Positions 1-7,719 of a stretch of 51,702 nucleotides of DNA are shown piece by piece. The translations under genes and the position numbers were made by a program. Where the stretch lies: the NCBI GenBank assembly GCA_964503885.1, contig CAZDCD010000029.1, positions 1-51,702 on the forward strand, in the 5' to 3' direction. Origin of the DNA: CAZDCD01 sp964503885 (lineage in GTDB: Bacteria; Bacteroidota; Bacteroidia; Bacteroidales; UBA10428). The notes under the pieces were generated by a model. That model saw only the letters and a program-made list of their open reading frames with translations. It made no database searches and was not told the origin of the DNA. Position 1 is the stretch's first letter. Every line of letters starts with the position of its first letter.

Positions 1-119
1 TTATCCCCTTCAGGGTTATTTCATTTGTTGTTGGACTCTTTTGATTTATCCCCTTTGGAGCTGCCTTATTTGTTGTCCTCTTTGGAGTTATTATAAGATC
101 AAAAATACAGATTTTTCAA
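1..119. repeat. Degenerate C-rich short repeats at the window edge
   Basis: Two imperfect copies of a roughly 45-base unit follow each other, each starting with TTATCCCC(T) and ending in TTTGTTGT, with small CCCTT-AGGG or CCTTTGGAG mini-palindromes inside. Short C-rich/G-rich palindromic elements like these are common between genes in Bacteroidota. No open frame is supported. The element is cut by the window edge, so its full extent is unknown. Confidence 0.3.
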
Positions 120-329
120 AAATTTAAACCATCGAATAAAGAAGAAGTATCCTCTCTAAACTGCAAGAATTGCTTTAAATCCGACAGTGGTTATCGGTGC
201 GAAAATCAAAGACTACCTTGAGACAGACCCTCACTCTGATTTTACTGCTGCTGCACCTGCCACTGCTGCTTATTCCTTACAAATAACATACTCCAAAAGT
301 CCGACTTCCTTTATCCACCCTCTGACACC
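120..329. other. Gene-free stretch downstream of nuoN
   Basis: This is the 3' flank of the minus-strand nuo operon. A 66-codon plus-strand frame crosses it and runs into nuoN, but it has no family resemblance and no start signal, so it is not called. I see no strong hairpin with a T-run that would serve as the operon terminator. Together with the repeats at 1-119 it makes a 329-base region without a gene. Confidence 0.5.
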
Positions 330-1772
330 TTACGCCATAAAATTTCCGACAAGGAATTGGATCAGTCTGGCGATCATACCGGGATAAAGGCCGATCCACA
401 GCAGCAGAAAAAGAAGGACGGAAAGGACAATACCTCCGCCTGCAGGCATTTGGATCCTGGTCACCTTTTCGCGGGCCTGATCGCTTTCTTTGAACATTTC
501 CACGATAATTCTGAGGTAATAAAACAAACCGATAACGCTGGTAACAATCAGTGTGAGCGACAGATACCAGTTTCCGGCGGATATTCCGGCCGACAGGAGG
601 TAAAACTTACCGATAAAACCGGCAGTAAGCGGAATGCCTGCAAGCGACAACAGCATGGCAGCAAAGATCACTGCCTTCCAGGGATTTTTCCAGAACATGC
701 TGCGGAATTCCGACAGGTCCTGTGCATCCTTTTCATTTCCCGACATCAGGATAATTACCCCGAAAGCCCCTAAAATACTGATGAAGTAAGCCAAAAGATA
801 GAAAGATACTGCTTCGGAACCGAAGGCTCCTCCTGCGATGAAGGAAACCAGGATATACCCAAAGTGAGCAATGGATGAATATCCTAAAATACGTTTTACA
901 TTATTCTGCATCAGTGCCAGCACATTCCCGGTGAGCATGGAAAGAACAGCAATCAGCGATAACACGGTAACCACCGAAGGATAAAGGCTGCCGTTCACGC
1001 TCAGGTAAAACCGCAGCATTACGGCAATAATGGCTCCTTTTGATGCACTGGCTATGAATCCGGCTGTAGGAGCCGGAGAACCCTGGTATACATCGGGTGC
1101 CCACATATGAAAAGGCACAAGCGCCATCTTAAAACCTGCACCGACTATGATCAGACCAATGCCTGCGGGTAATAAAATACTGAATCCGGGTGAGGCATTT
1201 GCCATACGCTCGCCGATGACTGAGAAATCCATTGATCCGGTAGCAGCATACAAGAGCGCCATTCCCATCAGCAGAAAGGCAGACGACACTGAGGCGAGCA
1301 CGAGGTATTTTATCGCAGCTTCAATCACATGATCCCAGACCTTCAGGTATCCGATCATGATATACAGCGAAATGCTCAGCAATTCCAGTCCCAGGATAAA
1401 CGATACAAAATGATTGGCAACCGCCAGTGAAGTTGCTCCCAGGGTGCAAAGAAGGATCAGTACATAATATTCTTCTTTGTTGATGTCGTGCTTTTCAAGA
1501 TAGGGATAGGAAAGCAATGTAAGCACCACTGCCGAGAATATGATCAGAAAAACCACAAAATTTCCCAGGCCATCCATAGCAAAAAGCCAGCTGTTTCCAC
1601 CTTGTTGTGCGGGCCTGTAAAGAACAACGAAAGCGCTTACTGTCAATAATAACACTGTAAGACTGTTGGTCATCATATGACTGCGTTTAATGATCAGCAC
1701 GATAATGACGATCATGACCGAAGCAGCAAGTGTTGTCTGAGGCACTATGTCCGACAGGTTGAGGTAGTTCAT
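330..1772 (-). CDS. nuoN: NADH-quinone oxidoreductase subunit N (NuoN)
   Basis: This is one of the three antiporter-like proton-channel subunits in the membrane arm of respiratory complex I. The 480 residues are nearly all transmembrane helices and match the usual NuoN length. Visible signature residues are Glu130 in the LGLELLS motif, Lys215 before the PFHMWAPDVYQGSP motif (about 220-233), and Lys245 in the following helix. These are the charged residues expected in the half-channels. It is the last gene of the operon. Its ATG overlaps the nuoM stop by one base (TAATG), so translation is probably coupled. No terminator is clear downstream. Confidence 0.97.
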   Translation of the reverse strand: MNYLNLSDIVPQTTLAASVMIVIIVLIIKRSHMMTNSLTVLLLTVSAFVVLYRPAQQGGNSWLFAMDGLGNFVVFLIIFSAVVLTLLSYPYLEKHDINKEEYYVLILLCTLGATSLAVANHFVSFILGLELLSISLYIMIGYLKVWDHVIEAAIKYLVLASVSSAFLLMGMALLYAATGSMDFSVIGERMANASPGFSILLPAGIGLIIVGAGFKMALVPFHMWAPDVYQGSPAPTAGFIASASKGAIIAVMLRFYLSVNGSLYPSVVTVLSLIAVLSMLTGNVLALMQNNVKRILGYSSIAHFGYILVSFIAGGAFGSEAVSFYLLAYFISILGAFGVIILMSGNEKDAQDLSEFRSMFWKNPWKAVIFAAMLLSLAGIPLTAGFIGKFYLLSAGISAGNWYLSLTLIVTSVIGLFYYLRIIVEMFKESDQAREKVTRIQMPAGGGIVLSVLLFLLLWIGLYPGMIARLIQFLVGNFMA

Positions 1773-3334
1773 TATTCCGGCTCTGTTTTATCAGGTTGAT
1801 TATCCCTCGGTTCTAAGGGAAGTCTGGCCTCCGGGGCTGTTTCCGATTTGCTTATACCGGTTGTGTAAGATTCCAGTAATCTGTTTACCGTTTTACCGGA
1901 TGCACTGAATAATGTTTTCGGAAACAGTCCGAACCAGAAAATAAGGATTATTGCAGGGATCAGAATAAGGGTTTCACGAATGTTTAGATCACTAATCCTG
2001 ATTGCCGGTGATGCTGCTCCGTAAAATGTCCGCTGAAACAGCCTCAGGGCATAAATTACTGATACGATAAATCCTGCAGCTCCAAATATGGCGATAAGTA
2101 CATTGGCCTGGTAAGATCCGGTGAGGATCAGAAATTCGGCAATGAATCCGGCCATTCCGGGAAGGCCCAGTGATGCGAGTGCGAATATCAGTGTGATTCC
2201 ACCCATTTTCGGAGCCTTGGTCCAGAATCCTCCGTAAGACTCAATATCTCGTGTACCGGTTTTTTCCTGCAATATTCCTGCAATAATAAAGAGAGCCCCG
2301 GTGCTTATTCCGTGGGCGACGATCTGCATGACCACACCCTGAAATGCAAGGTTATTCAGTGCAAATATTCCCAGCATTACAAAACCCATATGACTGACAC
2401 TTGTATAGGCCACCATTTTTTTAAGATCGGTCTGCGCAAATGCCAGCTTCGCTCCGTACAATATACCGACGACTCCCAGAGCCATGCCGAAAGGTGCAAA
2501 AGAACTAACGGTGTCCGGGAAAAGGGGCAGAACGATCCTCAACAAACCATAGGCACCTGTTTTTAAAAGCAGTCCGGCCAGCAACACGCTGCCCGCTGTG
2601 GGTGCTTCAGTATGGGCATCGGGCAGCCAGCTGTGAAAAGGTACTACAGGCAATTTCACGATAAAGGCAATCATAAACCCGCCCATGAACAACCAGGACA
2701 TCTTGGGTGTCAGTATTGTCTTTGTGAGCTGCATCAGGTCGAAGGTATAGAGTCCGGTCTGTGAACCGTGGATAAAATAGATGCCCAGTATGGCTGCAAA
2801 CATCAGCAGTCCGCTGGCCTGTGTAAAAATGAAAAATTTATAGGCTGAGTATATACGGTTTTCATGCCCCCAGATGCCGATAATGAAATACATCGGAACC
2901 AGCATGAGTTCCCAGAAAAAGTAAAAAAGGAACAGGTCTAGTGACAGGAAGACGCCGGTTATGCCTGCCAGGATCCACAGGATATTCAGATGAAAAAATC
3001 CCTTCCTTCGCTTTACCTGGGTCCATGATACAAATATTGACAGGATCCCGAGTAAAAAGGTAAGGGCCAGCAAAATGAGATTAAGTCCGTCCAATGCCAG
3101 GTGCAGCTCAATCCCGAACCTTCCGATCCAGTTGCGTGAATATTCAATGATCCACTGCGAATTTCCGGGAACTACGGATGCTCCGTTACTGATCCAGATA
3201 TACAGTACGATCACAAAATCGGCCAGAACTGCCGAAACAGCAATCCACCGGCACAGCAGTTCATTCCGGAGCGCTGCGAGCCATGCGAAAATCCCCCCGG
3301 CAATGAGTATCAGTATCAGTAGCGCCAGTATCAT
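1772..3334 (-). CDS. nuoM: NADH-quinone oxidoreductase subunit M (NuoM)
   Basis: This is the second antiporter-like proton-pumping subunit of complex I. The 520 residues form about 14 membrane helices. The conserved glutamate of the family is Glu142 in FFWELMLVP, and the lysine-containing motif VKLPVVPFHSWLPDAHTEAP is intact. A hydrophilic tail of about 35 residues rich in Glu, Pro and Asp follows the last helix and is longer than in many NuoM proteins. The start overlaps the nuoL stop by four bases (ATGA). Confidence 0.97.
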   Translation of the reverse strand: MILALLILILIAGGIFAWLAALRNELLCRWIAVSAVLADFVIVLYIWISNGASVVPGNSQWIIEYSRNWIGRFGIELHLALDGLNLILLALTFLLGILSIFVSWTQVKRRKGFFHLNILWILAGITGVFLSLDLFLFYFFWELMLVPMYFIIGIWGHENRIYSAYKFFIFTQASGLLMFAAILGIYFIHGSQTGLYTFDLMQLTKTILTPKMSWLFMGGFMIAFIVKLPVVPFHSWLPDAHTEAPTAGSVLLAGLLLKTGAYGLLRIVLPLFPDTVSSFAPFGMALGVVGILYGAKLAFAQTDLKKMVAYTSVSHMGFVMLGIFALNNLAFQGVVMQIVAHGISTGALFIIAGILQEKTGTRDIESYGGFWTKAPKMGGITLIFALASLGLPGMAGFIAEFLILTGSYQANVLIAIFGAAGFIVSVIYALRLFQRTFYGAASPAIRISDLNIRETLILIPAIILIFWFGLFPKTLFSASGKTVNRLLESYTTGISKSETAPEARLPLEPRDNQPDKTEPE

Positions 3335-5214
3335 ATTGCAAGAATTAACGTTAAAATTACTATGGCTCCGAAGGCTATGCCCATGACGTACCAGCTTAAC
3401 ATTCCCGATTGTGTGACAACAAGTTTTCTGTTAAACCAGAGGGTGAATCGCGCAATACCGGTATAGATCCCGTCAATAAAATCTTTCCGGTTGATCCTTG
3501 AGAGCAGTACTGCCGGCTTTACAATAATTGCATTGTAGATCTGATCGAAACCGAAACCCGACAGCAGAAATGCGTATATGGTGCGGGCAACAATTCCGGG
3601 CCTGGCTCTTTTCCGTGATCGTCTCCTGAATGCAATATAAGCCGTATATATTCCGGCCAGCACCAGCACCCCGCTTATTATTTCAGGCAGCACCTCTGCC
3701 CTGCTTCCGGAATTTGTAAGCTCTGCCGGTGGAAGTATTCCCGAAAGAAAACCGGAAAAAAGCCTTATATGGGCAATGCTTTCAGGCATATTGATGAACC
3801 CCGCTGTGAGTGAAAGAAATGCAAGAACAAGCAATACCGATTTTACAACCATACCCGGAGTATGGCTCAATTCATGTTTTGCGGGGCCATAAAATGTGGT
3901 GAACACCATCCTGAAGGTATATATGGCAGTAATGAAGGCACCTATGATCCCGGCAAGCCAAAGAATAAGGCTTCCTTTTGTGCTTTCCAGGGCATAGAAC
4001 AGGATCTGGTCTTTGCTGTAAAAGCCTGCGGTTACCAGCGGAAGTGCAGACAGGGAGGCCGATCCGGCAATGAAAGTCCAGAATGTGACAGGTAATTTTT
4101 TTCTCAGTCCCCCCATTTTGAACATATCCCGTTCATGGTTCATGGCTAAAATAACCACACCAGCACCGAGAAAGAGCAATGCCTTGAAGAAAGCATGTAT
4201 CATAAAATGAAAAATGGCAGCCGACCAAGCTCCTACCCCCAGACCAAGGAACATATATCCGATCTGGCTCATGGTGGAGTAGGCGAGTACCTTTTTGATA
4301 TCGGACTGAACTATTGCGCTCAGACCTGCAATCAGCAGTGTGACAGCGCCTACAACAGCCACGGCCAGGGAGGCTGCCGGGGAAAATAAATAAAGCACAT
4401 GTGAACGGGCGATCAGGTAAACACCGGCAGTTACCATTGTGGCTGCGTGAATAAGTGCGCTGACAGGAGTAGGTCCGGCCATGGCATCGGGAAGCCACGT
4501 TTGCAAAGGAAGTTGGGCCGACTTACCCACGGCTCCTCCCAGAAGGAGGAAGGCTGCGGCATTTGCAACCGGTGAACCTGCCTTCCAGAATACCGGAATT
4601 TCCTGCATGATCTCTTTGATGTTGAGGGTATGGAACTGAACATAAAGAAGGAACAGACCAATAGCCATTGCAGTATCACCCACACGGGTAACAATAAATG
4701 CTTTCCCTGCCGCAGCGTTGTTATCGGCGGTTTTATACCAGAAACCGATAAGCAGAAAACTGCACAGACCCACGCCTTCCCAGCCGAGGTAAAGCAGCAG
4801 AAAATTATCAGCAAGTACAAGGATCAACATCGAACCGACAAACAGGTTCATATAAGCGAAGAAGCGTGAATAATCTTCATCGCTGTGCATATATTCCAGG
4901 GAATAGATATGGATAAGGAAACCCACAAAGGTGATCACAAAAATAAACACAAGGGATAATGAATCGAGCTGAAAGGCAAAATCAGGCCTCAAGTCCGCAA
5001 CATCGATCCATTGCCACAGGTGCACGGTGAACGGACCGTTATTTCCCCTGAGAAACCATATCCCCAGAATTATGGTCAGAACGGCTGATATCCCGATCGA
5101 ACCTGCACCGGCTAATCCGGCCAGCGATCTTTTCATGAACCTTCCGAAAATTGCCAGGATTAGAAACCCTGCAAAAGGCATGAGGACAATTATTACCAGC
5201 AATTCAGGCACCAT
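3331..5214 (-). CDS. nuoL: NADH-quinone oxidoreductase subunit L (NuoL)
   Basis: This is the distal proton-pumping subunit of complex I; in the family its C-terminal lateral helix braces NuoM and NuoN. I place the start at the ATG at 5214, giving 627 residues. A frame opening three codons earlier would use TTG and has no advantage. Visible features are the Glu146 motif LGWEGVGLCSFLLIGFWY, the lysine motif KSAQLPLQTWLPDAM, and the family-typical HAATMVTAGVYL. The last 100 residues hold a basic segment before a final hydrophobic helix. A gap of about 96 bases without a gene separates it from nuoK. Confidence 0.96.
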   Translation of the reverse strand: MVPELLVIIVLMPFAGFLILAIFGRFMKRSLAGLAGAGSIGISAVLTIILGIWFLRGNNGPFTVHLWQWIDVADLRPDFAFQLDSLSLVFIFVITFVGFLIHIYSLEYMHSDEDYSRFFAYMNLFVGSMLILVLADNFLLLYLGWEGVGLCSFLLIGFWYKTADNNAAAGKAFIVTRVGDTAMAIGLFLLYVQFHTLNIKEIMQEIPVFWKAGSPVANAAAFLLLGGAVGKSAQLPLQTWLPDAMAGPTPVSALIHAATMVTAGVYLIARSHVLYLFSPAASLAVAVVGAVTLLIAGLSAIVQSDIKKVLAYSTMSQIGYMFLGLGVGAWSAAIFHFMIHAFFKALLFLGAGVVILAMNHERDMFKMGGLRKKLPVTFWTFIAGSASLSALPLVTAGFYSKDQILFYALESTKGSLILWLAGIIGAFITAIYTFRMVFTTFYGPAKHELSHTPGMVVKSVLLVLAFLSLTAGFINMPESIAHIRLFSGFLSGILPPAELTNSGSRAEVLPEIISGVLVLAGIYTAYIAFRRRSRKRARPGIVARTIYAFLLSGFGFDQIYNAIIVKPAVLLSRINRKDFIDGIYTGIARFTLWFNRKLVVTQSGMLSWYVMGIAFGAIVILTLILAI

Positions 5215-5310
5215 TTTTAGCAAAGCTTTTTTCGATTTTCTGATTCATTTTTTTCTTTTTGCCAACCGCAATGCCGATTTTAATCCGGTCTGTTCACCCT
5301 GAAACCGGCA

Positions 5311-5619
5311 TTACCCTTTCAGGTTATTCAATTTACCGACATCCAGCATGGTGTACTTTCGGTACACCAGTATTATCAGAGCCAGTCCCACCGACACTTC
5401 TGCTGCGGCAATTGCAAGGATAAAAAAGAACATGATCTGACCGTCAGCCGTTCCCCAGTATGATCCTGTAAATACAAATGCGACACCTGCTGCATTAAGC
5501 ATTATTTCTACCGACATGAGGATGAAAATGATATTGCGTCTGATCATCACACCTGTCAGTCCTATCATAAAAAGAACCGCAGAGATTATCAGTCCGTTTT
5601 GCAATGTTATCTGTGTCAT
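5311..5619 (-). CDS. nuoK: NADH-quinone oxidoreductase subunit K (NuoK)
   Basis: This small three-helix membrane subunit of complex I takes part in proton translocation next to NuoJ and NuoN. Its 102 residues match the standard length. The two buried glutamates that define the family are visible: Glu38 in MSVEIMLNAAG and Glu74 in AAAEVSVGLA. The ATG overlaps the nuoJ stop by four bases, so the two are probably translationally coupled. Confidence 0.96.
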   Translation of the reverse strand: MTQITLQNGLIISAVLFMIGLTGVMIRRNIIFILMSVEIMLNAAGVAFVFTGSYWGTADGQIMFFFILAIAAAEVSVGLALIILVYRKYTMLDVGKLNNLKG

Positions 5620-6146
5620 GGTTTATTCAGTTGTTCAAGATACCTGTGTGTTATGCCTCTTTTCCGTCTTCCAAGATGGAAGGCGCCGATAATACCAGCC
5701 AAAAGCAACATCCCGGTTAATTCAATGGCAAGCATATATTTTGTCATCATCGCCAGCGCCACCTCGTGCGGTTCGATAACAATCAGATGATTCACGGAAT
5801 ACGACGGGTGAATGATCACCACCAGAAATTCCGTCTGCAACAGAATGACCAGAATTACCGGGCCAAGCCATACGGACAAACTCTTCCATGTTTTCTGGTT
5901 CCCGCTCAGGGGAGTCCCCATATTCAGCATCATAACAACAAAAACGAACAGGGTAACAATAGCACCGGCATAAATGATTACTTCCATTACTGCCACAAAA
6001 GGAGCTCCTGCAAGGTAGAAAATCAGGGCTACTGCAAAGAAGGAAACCACCATATACAAAAGTGCGTGCACTGCGTTCTTGCGGGTAATCACCATCAAAG
6101 CTGAAAATATGGCCACACAGGCACTTATGATAAATAGAATATCCAT
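5616..6146 (-). CDS. nuoJ: NADH-quinone oxidoreductase subunit J (NuoJ)
   Basis: This is a five-helix membrane subunit of complex I. It is 176 residues long and begins with a helix followed by the typical RKNAVHALLYMVVSF segment and the conserved AVMEVIIYAGAIVTLFVFVVMML stretch in helix 3. The C-terminus is a short basic tail. It lies four bases after nuoI and overlaps nuoK by four bases, in the standard I-J-K order. Confidence 0.95.
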   Translation of the reverse strand: MDILFIISACVAIFSALMVITRKNAVHALLYMVVSFFAVALIFYLAGAPFVAVMEVIIYAGAIVTLFVFVVMMLNMGTPLSGNQKTWKSLSVWLGPVILVILLQTEFLVVIIHPSYSVNHLIVIEPHEVALAMMTKYMLAIELTGMLLLAGIIGAFHLGRRKRGITHRYLEQLNKP

Positions 6147-6150
6147 AATC

Positions 6151-6666
6151 TTAGGGGATTAGTCCTTTTATATCCACAGGTTTATTCTCGTTCTCGGCAG
6201 CGCCCTTGTCTTTACCCTTAATGGCGAGACCTGCTATTTTGTAATAGTTGTACCCGTGGTATTTTCCCTGACCGTCGATCATGAGGTCTTCTTTTTCGTA
6301 AACAAGCTCCTGCCGGTGGTATTCGCTCATTTCATAATCGGGGATAAGCTGTATGGCATAAGTGGGACAGGCCTCCTCACAATATCCGCAAAAAATACAG
6401 CGGGAAAAATTAATTCTGAAGAATTCGGGATATCTTCTGCCGTCCTCAGTTTCGGTCGCCTGTAAAGAGATACAGTCGACAGGGCATGCGGCGGCACAGA
6501 GATTGCATGCCACACATCTTTCTTCATGATCAGGATCGCGAGTGAGCACAATCCTGCCCCTGTGGCGCGCCGGCAATTCGATCTTCTCATCGGGATACTG
6601 GATCGTTTCCTTTCTATGAAAAAAATGCAAAAAGACGATCCAGATACTTCTAAGGTTACTGAACAT
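6151..6666 (-). CDS. nuoI: NADH-quinone oxidoreductase subunit I (NuoI), two 4Fe-4S clusters
   Basis: NuoI is the peripheral-arm ferredoxin-like subunit that carries clusters N6a and N6b and passes electrons toward NuoB. The 171 residues contain two complete 4Fe-4S motifs: Cys51, 54, 57, 61 and Cys90, 93, 96, 100, the last of each motif followed by Pro. The N-terminal 25 residues form the membrane-associated helix and are followed by the YPDEK-type segment usual in the family. The C-terminal 30 residues are polar and likely unstructured. A 93-base gap without features separates it from nuoH. Confidence 0.97.
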   Translation of the reverse strand: MFSNLRSIWIVFLHFFHRKETIQYPDEKIELPARHRGRIVLTRDPDHEERCVACNLCAAACPVDCISLQATETEDGRRYPEFFRINFSRCIFCGYCEEACPTYAIQLIPDYEMSEYHRQELVYEKEDLMIDGQGKYHGYNYYKIAGLAIKGKDKGAAENENKPVDIKGLIP

Positions 6667-6759
6667 AATTTCTCTGTTTTACTGGTTCCGGTTCATATCA
6701 TGTATGTTTAAACACAATCGAATATCAGGCTATCGTCCGATTCCCTGTTAGTCATCATT

Positions 6760-7719
6760 TTACGGTTTCATCATCAATACAATGGCTCCTGTTACCAATA
6801 TGTTCACTAATGACAACGGAAGCAAGATTTTCCATCCGTATTCCATAAGCTGATCATACCTGGGCCTGGGCAGGGAAGCTCTCAGCAATACAAAAAACGT
6901 GATAAAAACAAAGGTCTTCAACAAGAACCATACAATCGGAGGCAGAAAACCCCACCCGAGCCATCCTCCGAAAAATAAGGCTGTTATTAGCGCCGATATC
7001 AGGATAATTCCCACGTATTCACCGACAAAGAACATTCCGAATTTCATGCCGGAATATTCCGAATGGTACCCCGCTACCAGCTCATTCTCGGCTTCAGGGA
7101 TGTCAAACGGCAGGCGGTGGGTCTCGGCGATACCCGCGATGAGAAAAATCACAAAGCCCAGAAATTGGGGTACCACAAACCAGATATGCCGTTGCGCGCC
7201 AACAATAGCATTTAAACTGAAGGAGCCGCTCATCATTACCACACCCATAAGCGAAAGTCCCATAAATACCTCGTATGTCAGGGTCTGGGCAGAACCACGC
7301 ATTGCTCCTATAAGTGCATATTTGTTGTTTGAGGCCCATCCCCCGAGGATAATACTATATGCGCCCAGAGATGACATCGCCAGGAAAAACAGGATGCCCA
7401 CATGGATATCAGAGACCAGGATTCCGGGGGCGAACGGTATAATGGCAAAACTCATTAAGGTTGTGGCCAGAACTATCGCCGGGGCCATGACAAAAATGGG
7501 TTTGTCGGAAAAAGACGGGATCCAGTCCTCTTTAAAAAAGATCTTAATCATATCTGCTGCCACCTGAAGGATACCTGCCGGGCCCACACGGTTTGGACCG
7601 TACCTGTCCTGCCAGAATCCCAGCATGCGTCTTTCGAACCAGATAAGTCCGGATGCCAGGAATATCAGTCCGGCCAGCACTCCGATGATGATCAGCCATA
7701 TTTTTACCAGGTCGCTCAT
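6760..7719 (-). CDS. nuoH: NADH-quinone oxidoreductase subunit H (NuoH)
   Basis: NuoH is the membrane subunit that sits under the quinone chamber and couples quinone reduction to the proton pumps. Its 319 residues have about eight helices. The first loop carries the conserved FERRMLGFWQDRYGPNRVGP motif (about 27-47), which lines the quinone site. The RLPFDIPEAENELVAGYHSEY motif in the middle is also complete, including its acidic residues. The start overlaps the nuoG stop by four bases. Confidence 0.97.
   Translation of the reverse strand: MSDLVKIWLIIIGVLAGLIFLASGLIWFERRMLGFWQDRYGPNRVGPAGILQVAADMIKIFFKEDWIPSFSDKPIFVMAPAIVLATTLMSFAIIPFAPGILVSDIHVGILFFLAMSSLGAYSIILGGWASNNKYALIGAMRGSAQTLTYEVFMGLSLMGVVMMSGSFSLNAIVGAQRHIWFVVPQFLGFVIFLIAGIAETHRLPFDIPEAENELVAGYHSEYSGMKFGMFFVGEYVGIILISALITALFFGGWLGWGFLPPIVWFLLKTFVFITFFVLLRASLPRPRYDQLMEYGWKILLPLSLVNILVTGAIVLMMKP

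Noticed and set aside
6899..7567. 222-codon plus-strand frame opposite nuoH
   Set aside because: The nuoH motifs are complete on the other strand, and this frame has no family signature.
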